A stretch of DNA of 52,577 nucleotides from assembly GCA_021799495.1 (NCBI GenBank), contig JAJZAI010000023.1, positions 1 to 52,577 on the forward strand, in the 5' to 3' direction. The DNA is from Deltaproteobacteria bacterium. Lineage in GTDB: Bacteria > Desulfobacterota > Binatia > Binatales > Binataceae. The notes under the pieces were generated by a model. It saw only the letters and a list, made by a program, of their open reading frames with translations, made no database searches and was not told the DNA's origin. The translations under genes were made by a program, and so were the position numbers. Shown in pieces: positions 33,039-41,263 of this stretch (position 1 is its first letter; every line of letters starts with the position of its first letter).

Positions 33039-33729
33039 CGCGCGAATCGTCAAAACGCGCGCCGGTTTTACCGTTGACGTGCGGATTCAAATCGGCGCCG
33101 GCGAGCGTCTCGCGATCTTCGGCGCATCGGGCGCGGGCAAGAGCACGATCCTCGGATGCATCGCCGGCCTCGAGAATCCCGACGCCGGCGAAATCCGGCT
33201 GGGCGAGACCAAGCTGTTCCCGCCGCCGCTGTCGCTCCATCGCCGACCGCTCGCCTACCTGACGCAAAAAAATCTCCTGTTTCCACATTTGAGCGTCGCC
33301 GATAACGTCGGGTTCGGATTAGCCAACGGCGCGGTTGCCGAAAATTCCAGATGGCTTGCCGAGTTGCGCGAGCGGCTTGGCCTCGAAGCGATCTGGAACA
33401 ATCGCGCGGCGAAAATTTCCGGCGGCGAATCCCGTCGCGTCGCGTTGGCCCGGATGCTGGCGCGGCGGCCGCCGCTGGTCCTGCTCGACGAGCCGTTTGT
33501 CGCGCTCGACCGCCCGTTGATTCGCGACCTGATCGCCGCGCTCGACGAATGGCAGCGCCGGCTGGGCTTCATCCTTGTCGCCGTTGACCATCGCGCCGAA
33601 ATTCTCACCCGGCTCTGCCCGCAAGTCGCCGCGATCGAACGCGGAAGAATAATTCAGCAAGGCGACTGGAATTCGCTCGCCACGGCGCCTGCGACTCCGG
33701 GCCTTGCGCGCCTGCTCGAAATCCAGTGA
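33031..33729 (+). CDS. ABC transporter ATPase (ModC-like)
   Basis: 232 residues. Walker A is GASGAGKST (about 30-38) and the Q-loop is YLTQKNLLFPHLSV. The signature is ISGGESRRVALAR, with Glu in place of the more common Gln, and Walker B is PLVLLDEPFVALD. The switch His is in VDHRAE. It is shorter than classic ModC (about 350 residues) and lacks the C-terminal Mop domain that binds molybdate, so it cannot itself sense the ion. The fused HTH protein could take that role, which is inference. It overlaps the permease ORF by 8 bp and converges with dnaN, the stops being 16 bp apart. Confidence 0.88.
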   Translation: MLDARIVKTRAGFTVDVRIQIGAGERLAIFGASGAGKSTILGCIAGLENPDAGEIRLGETKLFPPPLSLHRRPLAYLTQKNLLFPHLSVADNVGFGLANGAVAENSRWLAELRERLGLEAIWNNRAAKISGGESRRVALARMLARRPPLVLLDEPFVALDRPLIRDLIAALDEWQRRLGFILVAVDHRAEILTRLCPQVAAIERGRIIQQGDWNSLATAPATPGLARLLEIQ

Positions 33730-33745
33730 CCGCCCGCTTCGACGC

Positions 33746-34885
33746 TCACAACCGCATCGGCATCACGACATAAGTGAATTGCGAATCCGCCGGCGTTCTG
33801 ATCACGCCGGGGCTCACTTCGTTGCTCAGGCCCAGAATCGCCTCGGTGTCGGCGGGAATCACGTTCAGCGCCTGCTGAAGGTAGGCCGCGTTGAAGCCGA
33901 TCGAGAAATCCGCGCCGCCAAACTCGATGTCGAGCGTTTCGCTGGCCTCGCCAACTTCGGGACTCGCCGACGAAACCGTGATGCTGCCTGCCGAAAACGC
34001 CAGTTTGACGCCGTGATAGCGCTCGTTCGAAAAAATCATCGCGCGCTTTATCGCGCGCAGCAACGCTTCGCGTCCGACCGGAATTTGATATCGCGATTCC
34101 TTGGGAACCACGCCCCGGTAATCGGGAAATTCGCCCTCGACCAACCGCATCGAAACTTCCGACGACCCGCGCTTGAGCCATGCGAGCTGGCCGTCAAGGC
34201 TAAGTTTGACTTCGTTTTCGCCAGCCTGGTCGAGCAGCTTGCGCAATTCGGCAAGGCCCTTGCGCGGGATGATCGCTCCGCCCTGCATGTTGAACCCGGC
34301 CGCTTCCCGATCGACCATCGCCAGCCGATGGCCGTCCGTCGCGACCATCCGCACGCCGTTTCCGTCGGCGGCTTCGATATAGACGCCGCTCAGGTTGTAA
34401 CGCGCCTCGTCCGGACTGACCGCGAAGATCGTCCGGTCGATCATCGCGGCCAGCGCTTCACAAGCAATCGTCAGCTCGCCTTTGACCGCCTTGCGTCCGC
34501 CAAGCGGTTCCTGCTTCGACGCTTGCGCCGGCATCGCCGGAAAACTCCGTGGATCGAGGCCCATCATCTTGAACCGCGCCCGGCCGCAGCGCAGCTCGAA
34601 CCAGTCGCCTTCAAGCGACTTGAGCGTCACTTCTTCGCCCTCGGCTTCGCGCACGACCTCGAAAAGCTTGCGCGCGTTGAGCGTAAGCCCGCCCTTGTCG
34701 GCACGCGAGCAGGCGATCTCGGTGCGGATTCCGACTTCCAAGTCGGTCGCCGAAAGCCGCAGCCGGTTGTCTTCAGGCTCGAGCAGGACGTGCCCGAGGA
34801 TTGGTACGGTGTTGCGGCGCTCGACGATGCCCTGAACCATGCCGAGTCCGTTCAAAAGCGAAACGCGATCAATGACCAGTTCCAT
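33746..34885 (-). CDS. dnaN: DNA polymerase III beta subunit (sliding clamp)
   Basis: A 379-residue clamp; two copies form a ring round DNA that tethers polymerase III. Three similar beta-clamp folds are visible: ERRNTVPILGHVLLE near the start, the middle domain with RYNLSGVYIE and TDGHRLAMVDR (about 166-195), and the final domain ending FTYVVMPMRL, the canonical C-terminus. Length is near the usual 366-380. It is transcribed on the minus strand, downstream of dnaA after a 254-bp gap, the expected dnaA-dnaN order. recF and gyrB, which usually follow, are absent; the ABC transporter genes lie there instead. Confidence 0.96.
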   Translation of the reverse strand: MELVIDRVSLLNGLGMVQGIVERRNTVPILGHVLLEPEDNRLRLSATDLEVGIRTEIACSRADKGGLTLNARKLFEVVREAEGEEVTLKSLEGDWFELRCGRARFKMMGLDPRSFPAMPAQASKQEPLGGRKAVKGELTIACEALAAMIDRTIFAVSPDEARYNLSGVYIEAADGNGVRMVATDGHRLAMVDREAAGFNMQGGAIIPRKGLAELRKLLDQAGENEVKLSLDGQLAWLKRGSSEVSMRLVEGEFPDYRGVVPKESRYQIPVGREALLRAIKRAMIFSNERYHGVKLAFSAGSITVSSASPEVGEASETLDIEFGGADFSIGFNAAYLQQALNVIPADTEAILGLSNEVSPGVIRTPADSQFTYVVMPMRL

Positions 34886-35139
34886 TTATCACCCGCGCAC
34901 CGGCTCGACTTCTGACTCCTGATCGTATTTTTCTTTAAAAAAGATCAGTAAGGCCAGTAGGGCCTGTTGATTTGTGCATAACAAGAGAAAATATCAGCAA
35001 ATAAAAGGCTTTTTCCTGAGCATAATCTGTTGATGAAAAGTCGGTTGATAACCCGTCACGGCGGGCGTCAGGCCCGCCTTGTGCATAGCGCCAAACTTGT
35101 TCAACCGTTCTCAACAGTTTTTCCCGGCCCTTAAATCTT
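34886..35139. other. dnaA-dnaN spacer, second candidate origin segment
   Basis: An AT-rich gap in a GC-rich region. TGTGCATAA at 34973-34981 matches TGTGNATAA, the reverse form of the TTATNCACA DnaA box, and a one-mismatch copy TGTGCATAG is at 35080-35088. Repeated (T/G)GTTGAT elements occur near 34964, 35027 and 35042. Inverted repeats are CTGATC/GATCAG (34919-34924 and 34943-34948) around a T/A-rich core, AGGCC/GGCCT (34951-34965) and GGCGGGC/GCCCGCC (35060-35078). It also must carry the dnaN promoter. It could be a part of a bipartite origin. Confidence 0.5.
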
Positions 35140-36498
35140 TCAGGCGGCGTTCGCCTGAATCGTTTTCAGTTCGCGTTCGATCTTCTCAATCGAAAACCGG
35201 AACGCCGAATCGTTCGCGATGCGCCGCGCGATCAGATTGTAGGCGTGAATCACGGTCGAATGGTCGCGCCCGAACGATTCGCCGATCGCCGGGAACGACG
35301 CGTCGGTCAGTTTCCGGCAGAGATACATCGCGACCTGCCGGCAGAACGCGATATGTTGCGTGCGCTTTTTCGATTTCAGGTCGAGCAGCCGGATATGAAA
35401 AAAATCCGCCACGACCTTTTGAATCGTCTCGATATCCGGCTTGGGTTCGCGTATACGGATCAGGTCGCGCAGCGACTGGCGGGCGAATTCGGTCGTGATC
35501 GGAGATTTGTCCATCGAGGCGAGCGCCGCGATCCGCGTGAGGCATCCTTCCAGCTCGCGCACGTTGGCGGAAACGTTCTGCGCGATATAAAGCGCCACTT
35601 CGGGCGGCAGCGGCAAATGTTCCAGCGCCGCTTTTTTCTGAATTATCGCCACGCGCGTCTCCAGATCCGGAGGCGCGATATCGGCGATCAGTCCCGACTC
35701 GAAGCGGTTGCGCAGCCGATCCTCTAGGCCGTTGATCTCCTTCGGCGTCTTGTCCGAAGTCAGGACAATTTGATGCCGTTCGGAATGAAGCGAGTTGAAG
35801 GTATGGAAGAATTCCTCCTGCGTGCGTTCGCGGCCGGCCAGAAATTGCACGTCGTCGAGAATCAGCGCGTCAACCCGGCGGAATTTCTCTTTGAAATCGC
35901 CCATGCGATCGCGCCGGATGGAGTTAATCAGCTCGTTCATGAAGACTTCCGCCGGCATGAACAGGACCTTGCACCGGCTGTTGCCGGCCGCCCAGATATG
36001 GTGGCCGATCGCCGTCGCCAGATGGGTTTTGCCGAGACCGACGCCGCCGTAAATGAAGAGCGGGTTATATTTTTCGCCCGGCTGATGCGCCACCGCCAGC
36101 GCCGCCGCATGTGCGAACTGATTGCTCGATCCGACCACGAATTCGTTGAAAGTGTAGCGTGGAGGCAAGCCGGGATGGAGTTCCGCTTGCACTGGCTCGG
36201 CAGCGCGGACCGGCGCGGACTTGAGCGGCGCGGCCGGGCGCGGGCGCGCGGGTTGCGCTTCCGCATCAAACGTTAGCTTGACCGTAACCGGTTCGCCGGC
36301 TTCAACGGAAAGCGATTCGCGCAAAACGTCGTGATAGCGATCGCTCACCCATTCGCAAAAGAATCGGTTCGGCGCTTCGATCGTGACGGTGTGCTCGCGC
36401 ATCGCGACGAAATTGAGCGGCTGGATCCAGGTCTCGTAACTGACCTGGCCCAACGTTTCGCGAATTCTGTCCGCAGCTCTTTGCCAGACCTCGTTCAT
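35140..36498 (-). CDS. dnaA: Chromosomal replication initiator protein DnaA
   Basis: A 452-residue AAA+ initiator. Domain I is at the N-terminus (about 1-80). A proline-rich linker (about 82-112) follows, then Walker [11 protein letters not shown] (151-160) and Walker [11 protein letters not shown] (about 210-220). Domain IV has the DNA-binding signature [14 protein letters not shown] (about 416-429). It binds DnaA boxes, oligomerises with ATP and melts the origin. Transcription runs leftward from the AT-rich gap with the DnaA boxes. A perfect box about 85 bp upstream of the ATG may also autoregulate the gene. Confidence 0.97.
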   Translation of the reverse strand: MNEVWQRAADRIRETLGQVSYETWIQPLNFVAMREHTVTIEAPNRFFCEWVSDRYHDVLRESLSVEAGEPVTVKLTFDAEAQPARPRPAAPLKSAPVRAAEPVQAELHPGLPPRYTFNEFVVGSSNQFAHAAALAVAHQPGEKYNPLFIYGGVGLGKTHLATAIGHHIWAAGNSRCKVLFMPAEVFMNELINSIRRDRMGDFKEKFRRVDALILDDVQFLAGRERTQEEFFHTFNSLHSERHQIVLTSDKTPKEINGLEDRLRNRFESGLIADIAPPDLETRVAIIQKKAALEHLPLPPEVALYIAQNVSANVRELEGCLTRIAALASMDKSPITTEFARQSLRDLIRIREPKPDIETIQKVVADFFHIRLLDLKSKKRTQHIAFCRQVAMYLCRKLTDASFPAIGESFGRDHSTVIHAYNLIARRIANDSAFRFSIEKIERELKTIQANAA

Positions 36499-37084
36499 GC
36501 TACGCCCCCTCCAGGAGATTTTGCGCCGTTCCCCGCGACGCCGGATTTTTCGCCAAGTTTCGTCCGCGAATTACTCACAGTTTTATCCACATCTGTTGAT
36601 AACGAGAATTTCTCTCGTCTCTTCAAGTCGTTGGGGGAAAACGCGCCCTTGGCTATCAACTCGCCGGTTGAACCGCCGCGCCCCTCCCCACAATCTCTTG
36701 AACAAAAACGAATGGAAAATACGCTCGCGCCTGATGGCCACGATTACGATCGCCGCCCAATTTGGTCCAAAAAACGCCCCTTGGCGCCTTTACCGGTTTG
36801 GCGGCGAAGACAAGTGTGTAAATTCTTTTCACTGGTCATTCAAGCGAGCGTCACACCGATGCGCAAAACCTTCGAATTTTCACGAAAAATTCTCGGCCGA
36901 AAAAAAATTGGAAAACATATTGCGTTCCAGTGAATTTCCTTTCTGACTGCATCTCGGCTCCAGGAGCCAACTTACGAATTCGCACGGCTGCCGCCGAGGC
37001 GGCGCTTGATCGTACCCGCGCTTTGATAAATCGTCTCCATTAAGGTCGCCAGCGCCGATTTTCGGCTCGCGAAGACGAATCCCG
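36499..37084. other. oriC: Candidate replication origin (dnaA-hemL gap)
   Basis: 586 bp without a credible gene, flanked by dnaA running left and hemL running right. It contains a perfect TTATCCACA at 36583-36591, directly followed by TGTTGATAA at 36594-36602 (one mismatch to the reverse box) and preceded by TTACTCACA at 36571-36579. Another perfect box starts at 37091. An AT-rich tract with A-runs lies at about 36850-36940, suitable as an unwinding element. dnaA-adjacent location, boxes and gene orientation support an origin; the exact melting site is inference. Confidence 0.7.
36571..36602. promoter_or_regulatory. DnaA-box cluster
   Basis: TTACTCACA (36571-36579, two mismatches), perfect TTATCCACA (36583-36591) and reverse-oriented TGTTGATAA (36594-36602, one mismatch) within 32 bp. 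Confidence 0.8.
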
Positions 37085-38374
37085 ATGACGTTATCCACAA
37101 AAAACTCAAAAGCCTTGTTCGATCGCGCCATGGCGCGAATTCCAGGCGCGGTGAATTCGCCCGTGCGCGCGTGGCGCGCGGTCGGCGGCGCGCCCGTCTT
37201 CATCGCGAAAGGCACAGGGGCCTATCTCGTCGACGCCGACGGCAATCGCCTGATCGATTATGTCGGATCGTACGGTCCGGCGATTCTCGGCCATGCGCAT
37301 CCCGAGATCGTCGCGGCGGTGGCCGAACAGGCGCGGCGTGGATTTTCCTTCGGCGCGCCGACCGAACTGGAGGTCGAGCTGGCCGAGCGAATCGCCGGCG
37401 CGATTCCGGCGGCCGAAAAAGTGCGACTGGTGAGTTCCGGTACTGAAGCCGGGATGACCGCGCTCAGGATTGCGCGTGCGGCCACCGGCCGCCCGGGAAT
37501 TATGAAGTTCGATGGTTGTTATCACGGACACAGCGACGCCCTGCTGGTGCGCGCCGGTTCGGGCGCGATGACGCTCGGCGTGCCGGATTGCGCCGGCGTG
37601 CCGGAAGCGCTGGCGGCGCTGACGCGGGTCGCGCCCTACAATGCGCTTGAGGCGGTCGAGCGTTATTTCGCGGCCGATCCCAAGGGCGTCGCCGCGGTGA
37701 TTGTCGAACCGCTCGCCGCGAACATGGGCGTCGTGCCGCCCGCCGCCGGATTTCTCAAACAGCTCGGCGAGCTGGCGCATCGGCACGGCGCACTGCTGAT
37801 TTGCGACGAGGTTATCAGCGGCTTTCGGCTGCGCTACGGCGCCGCATACGAGCTTTTCGACGTTCAGCCGGACATTATTATGCTCGGCAAGATTATCGGC
37901 GGGGGAATGCCGATGGGCGCGGTCGCGGGCCGTGCCGAACTGATGGATTTGCTGGCGCCGACCGGTCCGGTCTATCAAGCCGGCACCTTGTCGGGTAATC
38001 CGTTGTCGGTGCGCGCGGGAATCGAAACGCTCAAATTGCTCGACCGTCCCGGCGTGTACGAACGGCTCGAACAGGCCGGCGCGCGGCTCGAGTCCGGTCT
38101 GCGGGCGGCGCTGGCGGCGGCCGGCCGCACCGGATGCGTCAACCGCGCCGGCTCCCTGTTAACGATGTTCCTCGGAACTGATAGAGTTTTCGACGGCGAG
38201 AGCGCGCGCCGCGCGGACGCGGCGGCCTTCGCCCGATTTTTTCATGGGATGTTCGATCGAGGCGTCAATCTGCCGCCTTCGCAATTCGAGGCGATGTTCG
38301 TCTCCTTGGCCCATAGCGACGCCGACCTTGACGCGACGGTCGCGGCGGCGCGCGGCGCGCTGGCGGCCGGCTGA
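37085..38374 (+). CDS. hemL: Glutamate-1-semialdehyde 2,1-aminomutase
   Basis: A 429-residue PLP enzyme converting glutamate-1-semialdehyde to 5-aminolevulinate in the C5 haem pathway. Motifs are ARIPGAVNSPVRAWRAVGG (about 14-32), VSSGTEAGMTALRIAR (about 117-132) and YHGHSDALLVRAGSGA. LICDEVISGFRLRYGA (about 239-254) is followed by the PLP lysine in IIMLGKIIGGGMPMGA, then GTLSGNPLSVRAG. The first codons ACG TTA TCC ACA contain a perfect DnaA box. The stop lies 26 bp before atpZ, so hemL may head an operon with the F0 genes. Confidence 0.95.
   Translation: MTLSTKNSKALFDRAMARIPGAVNSPVRAWRAVGGAPVFIAKGTGAYLVDADGNRLIDYVGSYGPAILGHAHPEIVAAVAEQARRGFSFGAPTELEVELAERIAGAIPAAEKVRLVSSGTEAGMTALRIARAATGRPGIMKFDGCYHGHSDALLVRAGSGAMTLGVPDCAGVPEALAALTRVAPYNALEAVERYFAADPKGVAAVIVEPLAANMGVVPPAAGFLKQLGELAHRHGALLICDEVISGFRLRYGAAYELFDVQPDIIMLGKIIGGGMPMGAVAGRAELMDLLAPTGPVYQAGTLSGNPLSVRAGIETLKLLDRPGVYERLEQAGARLESGLRAALAAAGRTGCVNRAGSLLTMFLGTDRVFDGESARRADAAAFARFFHGMFDRGVNLPPSQFEAMFVSLAHSDADLDATVAAARGALAAG
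37091..37099. promoter_or_regulatory. Perfect DnaA box inside the hemL start
   Basis: TTATCCACA, codons three to five of hemL, at the right edge of the candidate origin. It may extend the origin into the gene or make hemL a DnaA target. Confidence 0.75.
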
Positions 38375-38400
38375 CTTGGCCGGTCTTGCGCCGCACATTG

Positions 38401-38625
38401 ATGATTATGGCCGCGAACGGAAATTCGCCCGCCCGGATGTGGCGCTTCGCGGCGATCGCGGCGGAATTTTTCTCGCCGATCCTAGGCGGCGCGATCTTGG
38501 GCTATTACCTCGACGATTATTTTCGCACCGCGCCGGCCTTAGCGGTCTCGGGCGTGCTTTTGGGCACGTTCCTCGGGATGTACCGGCTGGTGGTCGAGCT
38601 CAAAAACTTTCAACGCGGTGACTGA
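38401..38625 (+). CDS. AtpZ/AtpI-like F0-associated membrane protein
   Basis: About 74 residues from the ATG at 38401 (alternatives: TTG at 38386 or ATG at 38407). The SPILGGAILGYYLDDYF block and the following glycine-rich helix VLLGTFLGMYRLV are typical of AtpZ, a small two-helix protein encoded ahead of many F0F1 ATP synthases. It may act in Mg2+ uptake or rotor-ring assembly, which is known only for some homologues. It is followed directly by the next gene (TGA then ATG at 38626). Confidence 0.75.
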   Translation: MIMAANGNSPARMWRFAAIAAEFFSPILGGAILGYYLDDYFRTAPALAVSGVLLGTFLGMYRLVVELKNFQRGD

Positions 38626-39027
38626 ATGAATTGGCGGGCGCCGTCGATCGGCGCAATCCAGCGCACGACCGCTTTGTTGACGGTCGCGTTCGCCATCCTG
38701 ATGCTGATTGCGGACTCACGCGTGGCGGCCTTCGGATGCCTGACGGGCGGCGTGCTGATGATCGTCAATCTGTTCGTGCTCACGATTGTCGGTCGCGCGA
38801 TTGTCGCGCTCGCGCAGGGCGGCGGCGCGGGCAAAGCCGGGGTGCTGCTCGCGCCGCTCAAGATGTTCGTCTTTGTCGCGCTGGTTTATGTCCTGGTGAC
38901 CACGGCGCATCTGGATCCGGCCGGATTCATGGTTGGAGCCTTGACTCAGTTCGTCGCGATCTTTATTGAAACGTGGCGCGCTTCGGCGCGCGGCGCATTC
39001 GTGCGTCCGGAGGATCAGCAGGCTTGA
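38626..39027 (+). CDS. atpI: ATP synthase subunit I
   Basis: A 133-residue protein with four hydrophobic helices (about 13-30, 33-58, 75-93 and 97-113). It fits the AtpI family: short, strongly hydrophobic, in front of atpB, with a helix containing RVAAFGCLTGGVLMIVNLF. AtpI assists assembly of the c-ring. The ATG follows the preceding stop without a gap and its own stop overlaps the likely atpB TTG. Confidence 0.8.
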   Translation: MNWRAPSIGAIQRTTALLTVAFAILMLIADSRVAAFGCLTGGVLMIVNLFVLTIVGRAIVALAQGGGAGKAGVLLAPLKMFVFVALVYVLVTTAHLDPAGFMVGALTQFVAIFIETWRASARGAFVRPEDQQA

Positions 39028-39716
39028 AACCGGTTAACTTCATCGCAATGATTGGCGACCAGCTTGGCGGCCTGCCGCCGGTGCTGGTCGGCACATGGCT
39101 CGTGATGGCGATACTGATCGTTTTCGCGCTACTCGCGCGCCGGGCGCTCAACGCCGCCGATGATCCCGCGCTGCCCGATGACGGCATTTCGTTGCGCGCG
39201 GTCGCCGAAGTAATCACGGAGTGGCTCGACGGCTTCGTCGCCAATGTGTCGGAAATGCATGGCTCGCGGCGCTTCGTGCCTTTTTTCGGCGCGATTTTCA
39301 TCTTTATCCTGACGGCGAATTTTCTCGGCCTGATTCCGGGGATGGAGCCGCCGACCAACGACACCAACCTTACCTTCGCGCTCGGCACAATCTGTTTCAT
39401 TTTTTATCTGTACCAGGGCTTCAAATCGCAGGGTGCGCACTATCTCAAGAGCTTCCTTGGCCCGATGCTGGTGCTGACGCCGCTGATGCTGCCGATCGAA
39501 GTGGCCGACAACCTTTTCCGGCCCTTCTCGCTCGGCGTTCGACTGTTCGCCAACATGTTCGCGGACCATCAGGTGTTGGGCCTGTTCACTGGCCTGACCT
39601 ATCTGGTTTTTCCGCTGGCGTTTTATGCGCTGGGCTCGATCGTATGTATCGTGCAGGCGCTGGTCTTCACGATCCTTGCGGTCAGCTACGTGCGGATGGC
39701 GAGCGCGGCGCACTGA
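39024..39716 (+). CDS. atpB: F0F1 ATP synthase subunit a
   Basis: 230 residues from the TTG at 39024, which overlaps the atpI stop and has GGAGG upstream; a later ATG at 39048 would shorten it by 8. It forms the stator channel beside the c-ring. The essential Arg is Arg173 in FRPFSLGVRLFANMFADHQV, and the final helix pair has LGSIVCIVQALVFTILAVSYV. TANFLGLIPGMEPPTNDTN is the characteristic loop. b, delta, alpha, gamma, beta and epsilon are not downstream, so the operon is split. Confidence 0.94.
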   Translation: MKPVNFIAMIGDQLGGLPPVLVGTWLVMAILIVFALLARRALNAADDPALPDDGISLRAVAEVITEWLDGFVANVSEMHGSRRFVPFFGAIFIFILTANFLGLIPGMEPPTNDTNLTFALGTICFIFYLYQGFKSQGAHYLKSFLGPMLVLTPLMLPIEVADNLFRPFSLGVRLFANMFADHQVLGLFTGLTYLVFPLAFYALGSIVCIVQALVFTILAVSYVRMASAAH

Positions 39717-39890
39717 TGGTTTGAATCCGGCTCGGGGCGCCATCTGACGCCGCCAGCCGGAATGGCTGCTCGAATCAGATTTTATTCCGCGCGCGGAGTC
39801 CGGTCCGGCCGAAGCGGTGGTAGATGATAGAAGGCGGAGTTAAATAGCTCAGGACCGGAGAGAAGCCGCGGTAATCAAGGAGGAGCGAAA

Positions 39891-40223
39891 ATGTTTCGCA
39901 GGAGTTGGATGTTTCTGATGGTTGCGGCCGGGATGCTGCTGGCGTCTCCGATCTGCGCGATGGCGCAAGAGAGCGCCGCCGGCGGCGGTCATGCCGCGGG
40001 CGTCGGCCTGATCGGCCTTGGCATCGGCCTGGGCCTTGGTCTGGCCGCGTTCGGATGCGGAATGGGCCAAGGCAAGCTGGCGGCGGCGGCGATGGAATCG
40101 ATCGGACGCAATCCGAACAGCACGAATCAGCTTTTCGTGCCGATGATTATCGGTCTGGCGTTCGTCGAATCGCTGACCCTGTATTCGCTGGTCATGTCGT
40201 TCTTCTTGCTCGGCAAGATGTAA
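39891..40223 (+). CDS. atpE: F0F1 ATP synthase subunit c
   Basis: 110 residues, longer than the usual 75-90 because a signal-like hydrophobic leader (about 1-25, AMA then QES) precedes the two-helix hairpin. The glycine-rich first helix is followed by GMGQGKLAAAAMESIGRNP (58-75), and the carboxylate is Glu93 in FVESLTLYSLV. Gln60, Glu93, Ser94 and Tyr98 are spaced exactly as Gln32, Glu65, Ser66 and Tyr70 of the Na+-binding Ilyobacter c subunit, but the Val63 position is Phe and Thr67 is Leu. CAAGGAGGAG gives a strong ribosome site. It is 174 bp from atpB. Confidence 0.94.
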   Translation: MFRRSWMFLMVAAGMLLASPICAMAQESAAGGGHAAGVGLIGLGIGLGLGLAAFGCGMGQGKLAAAAMESIGRNPNSTNQLFVPMIIGLAFVESLTLYSLVMSFFLLGKM

Positions 40224-40245
40224 GAGAAACGAATCGAGAGAAGTA

Positions 40246-40280
40246 AAACGGGGCTCCGCGAGGGGCCCCGTTTGGTTTTT
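40246..40280 (+). terminator. Rho-independent terminator after atpE
   Basis: Perfect stem AAACGGGGC (40246-40254) and GCCCCGTTT (40265-40273) with a 10-nt loop, followed by TTGGTTTTT (40272-40280). It ends the atpE transcript 23 bp past its stop; the remaining F1 genes are therefore not on this mRNA. Confidence 0.9.
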
Positions 40281-40303
40281 GGCGCGCTTCCCGCCCGCGC
40301 CGC

Positions 40304-41095
40304 TCAAGAGCGCCGGCTGGCGCCTTCGAGCACGTCGAACGGCGCGCGCCGCCGCTCCCGCCTGAGCAAGACGTAAACCGCTCCCGCCCCGCCGTCGCTC
40401 GGACGCGCCGTCGCGAACGCCAGCACGTAGCCGCCCGCGACCCCGTGCGACAGCCATTGCGCGGCCGCGTGTTTGAGCACGGCCTGCCCGCCCGGCGAGC
40501 GCAAGCCGCGGCCATGCACGACCAGCACCGCCCGCCGTCCTTTGCGCACCGATTCGACGATAAAGGCGGTGAGCGCTGCGCGCGCGTCCGGCTGGGTCAT
40601 CCCGTGCAAATCCAGATGCGCCTGAATCGAGAATTCGCCACGCCGCAGTTGCGAAACCAAGCGCGGATCCAACCCGACGCGCGCGCCCTCGACGTATTCG
40701 TCCGTTTCGGTGAGCGAAAACGCGCCATGGCCGGAAACCAAATCCGATAATTCGGCCAAAACTTCGGCGTCTTCGCTGACGATTTCCCGCTTGAACGCGG
40801 GCGCCGGCGTCATCCGTTCGGCGCGGCCGGCGCCCAACGGCTTGACGCCCGCAAGCGCCTCGCGCAGCAGCCGCTCGTCGTCTTCGGGCGGCGGGACCAC
40901 GGACGCCGATGGCGCCGCCGCTGGATGCGTCGGCGGTTCAGCCGCAGCCGGTGCGGGCGGCGCCGGCTGCGGTCGCGCTGCCGCGCGTGAAGCGATAAGC
41001 TTGCCGAGGTCTTTGAACGGCGAGGCGAAAACCGGCTTCGACGGCTCGGGCCGGCGCTCTTCACGGGCGGGCTTTGATTTCGCTTTTTTTGCCAT
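40304..41095 (-). CDS. Smr-domain protein
   Basis: 263 residues from the Met at 41095; an upstream Met at 41146 adds 17. The N-terminal half is Lys/Pro/Ala-rich and probably disordered. From about 165 a Smr domain is complete: HLDLHGMTQPDAR, then LVVHGRGLRSPGG, then the C-terminal YVLLRRERR. This layout resembles SmrA/YdaL proteins, which have been described as nucleases acting on DNA or RNA. The window's second Smr domain is at the end of mutS2. The gene converges with atpE, behind its terminator. Confidence 0.85.
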   Translation of the reverse strand: MAKKAKSKPAREERRPEPSKPVFASPFKDLGKLIASRAAARPQPAPPAPAAAEPPTHPAAAPSASVVPPPEDDERLLREALAGVKPLGAGRAERMTPAPAFKREIVSEDAEVLAELSDLVSGHGAFSLTETDEYVEGARVGLDPRLVSQLRRGEFSIQAHLDLHGMTQPDARAALTAFIVESVRKGRRAVLVVHGRGLRSPGGQAVLKHAAAQWLSHGVAGGYVLAFATARPSDGGAGAVYVLLRRERRRAPFDVLEGASRRS

Positions 41096-41143
41096 AGTCG
41101 CGAATGGGTCGAGAGCGGCGCTGGCGTTCAGACCATGCTCAAT

Positions 41144-41160
41144 CATGCCGTCAGGGCATG
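41144..41160. repeat. Small hairpin between Smr and UDG genes
   Basis: CATGCC (41144-41149), loop GTCAG, GGCATG (41155-41160) in the divergent spacer of 168 bp. A possible operator; no clear promoter found. Confidence 0.4.
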
Positions 41161-41263
41161 GCGCAGGCTACGATCACCGACCCTGATACGTCATCTTTAT
41201 CGACAGTTTTAGCACATCAATGAGGCCGCCCGGCAGGTCGTAAGCTCTTTCAAGGCGCTTCGC

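Noticed and set aside
35060-35078. Terminator of dnaA at the GGCGGGC/GCCCGCC hairpin
   Set aside because: The stem has no T-tract in either direction, and it lies amid possible DnaA boxes, so it was kept only as part of the spacer description.
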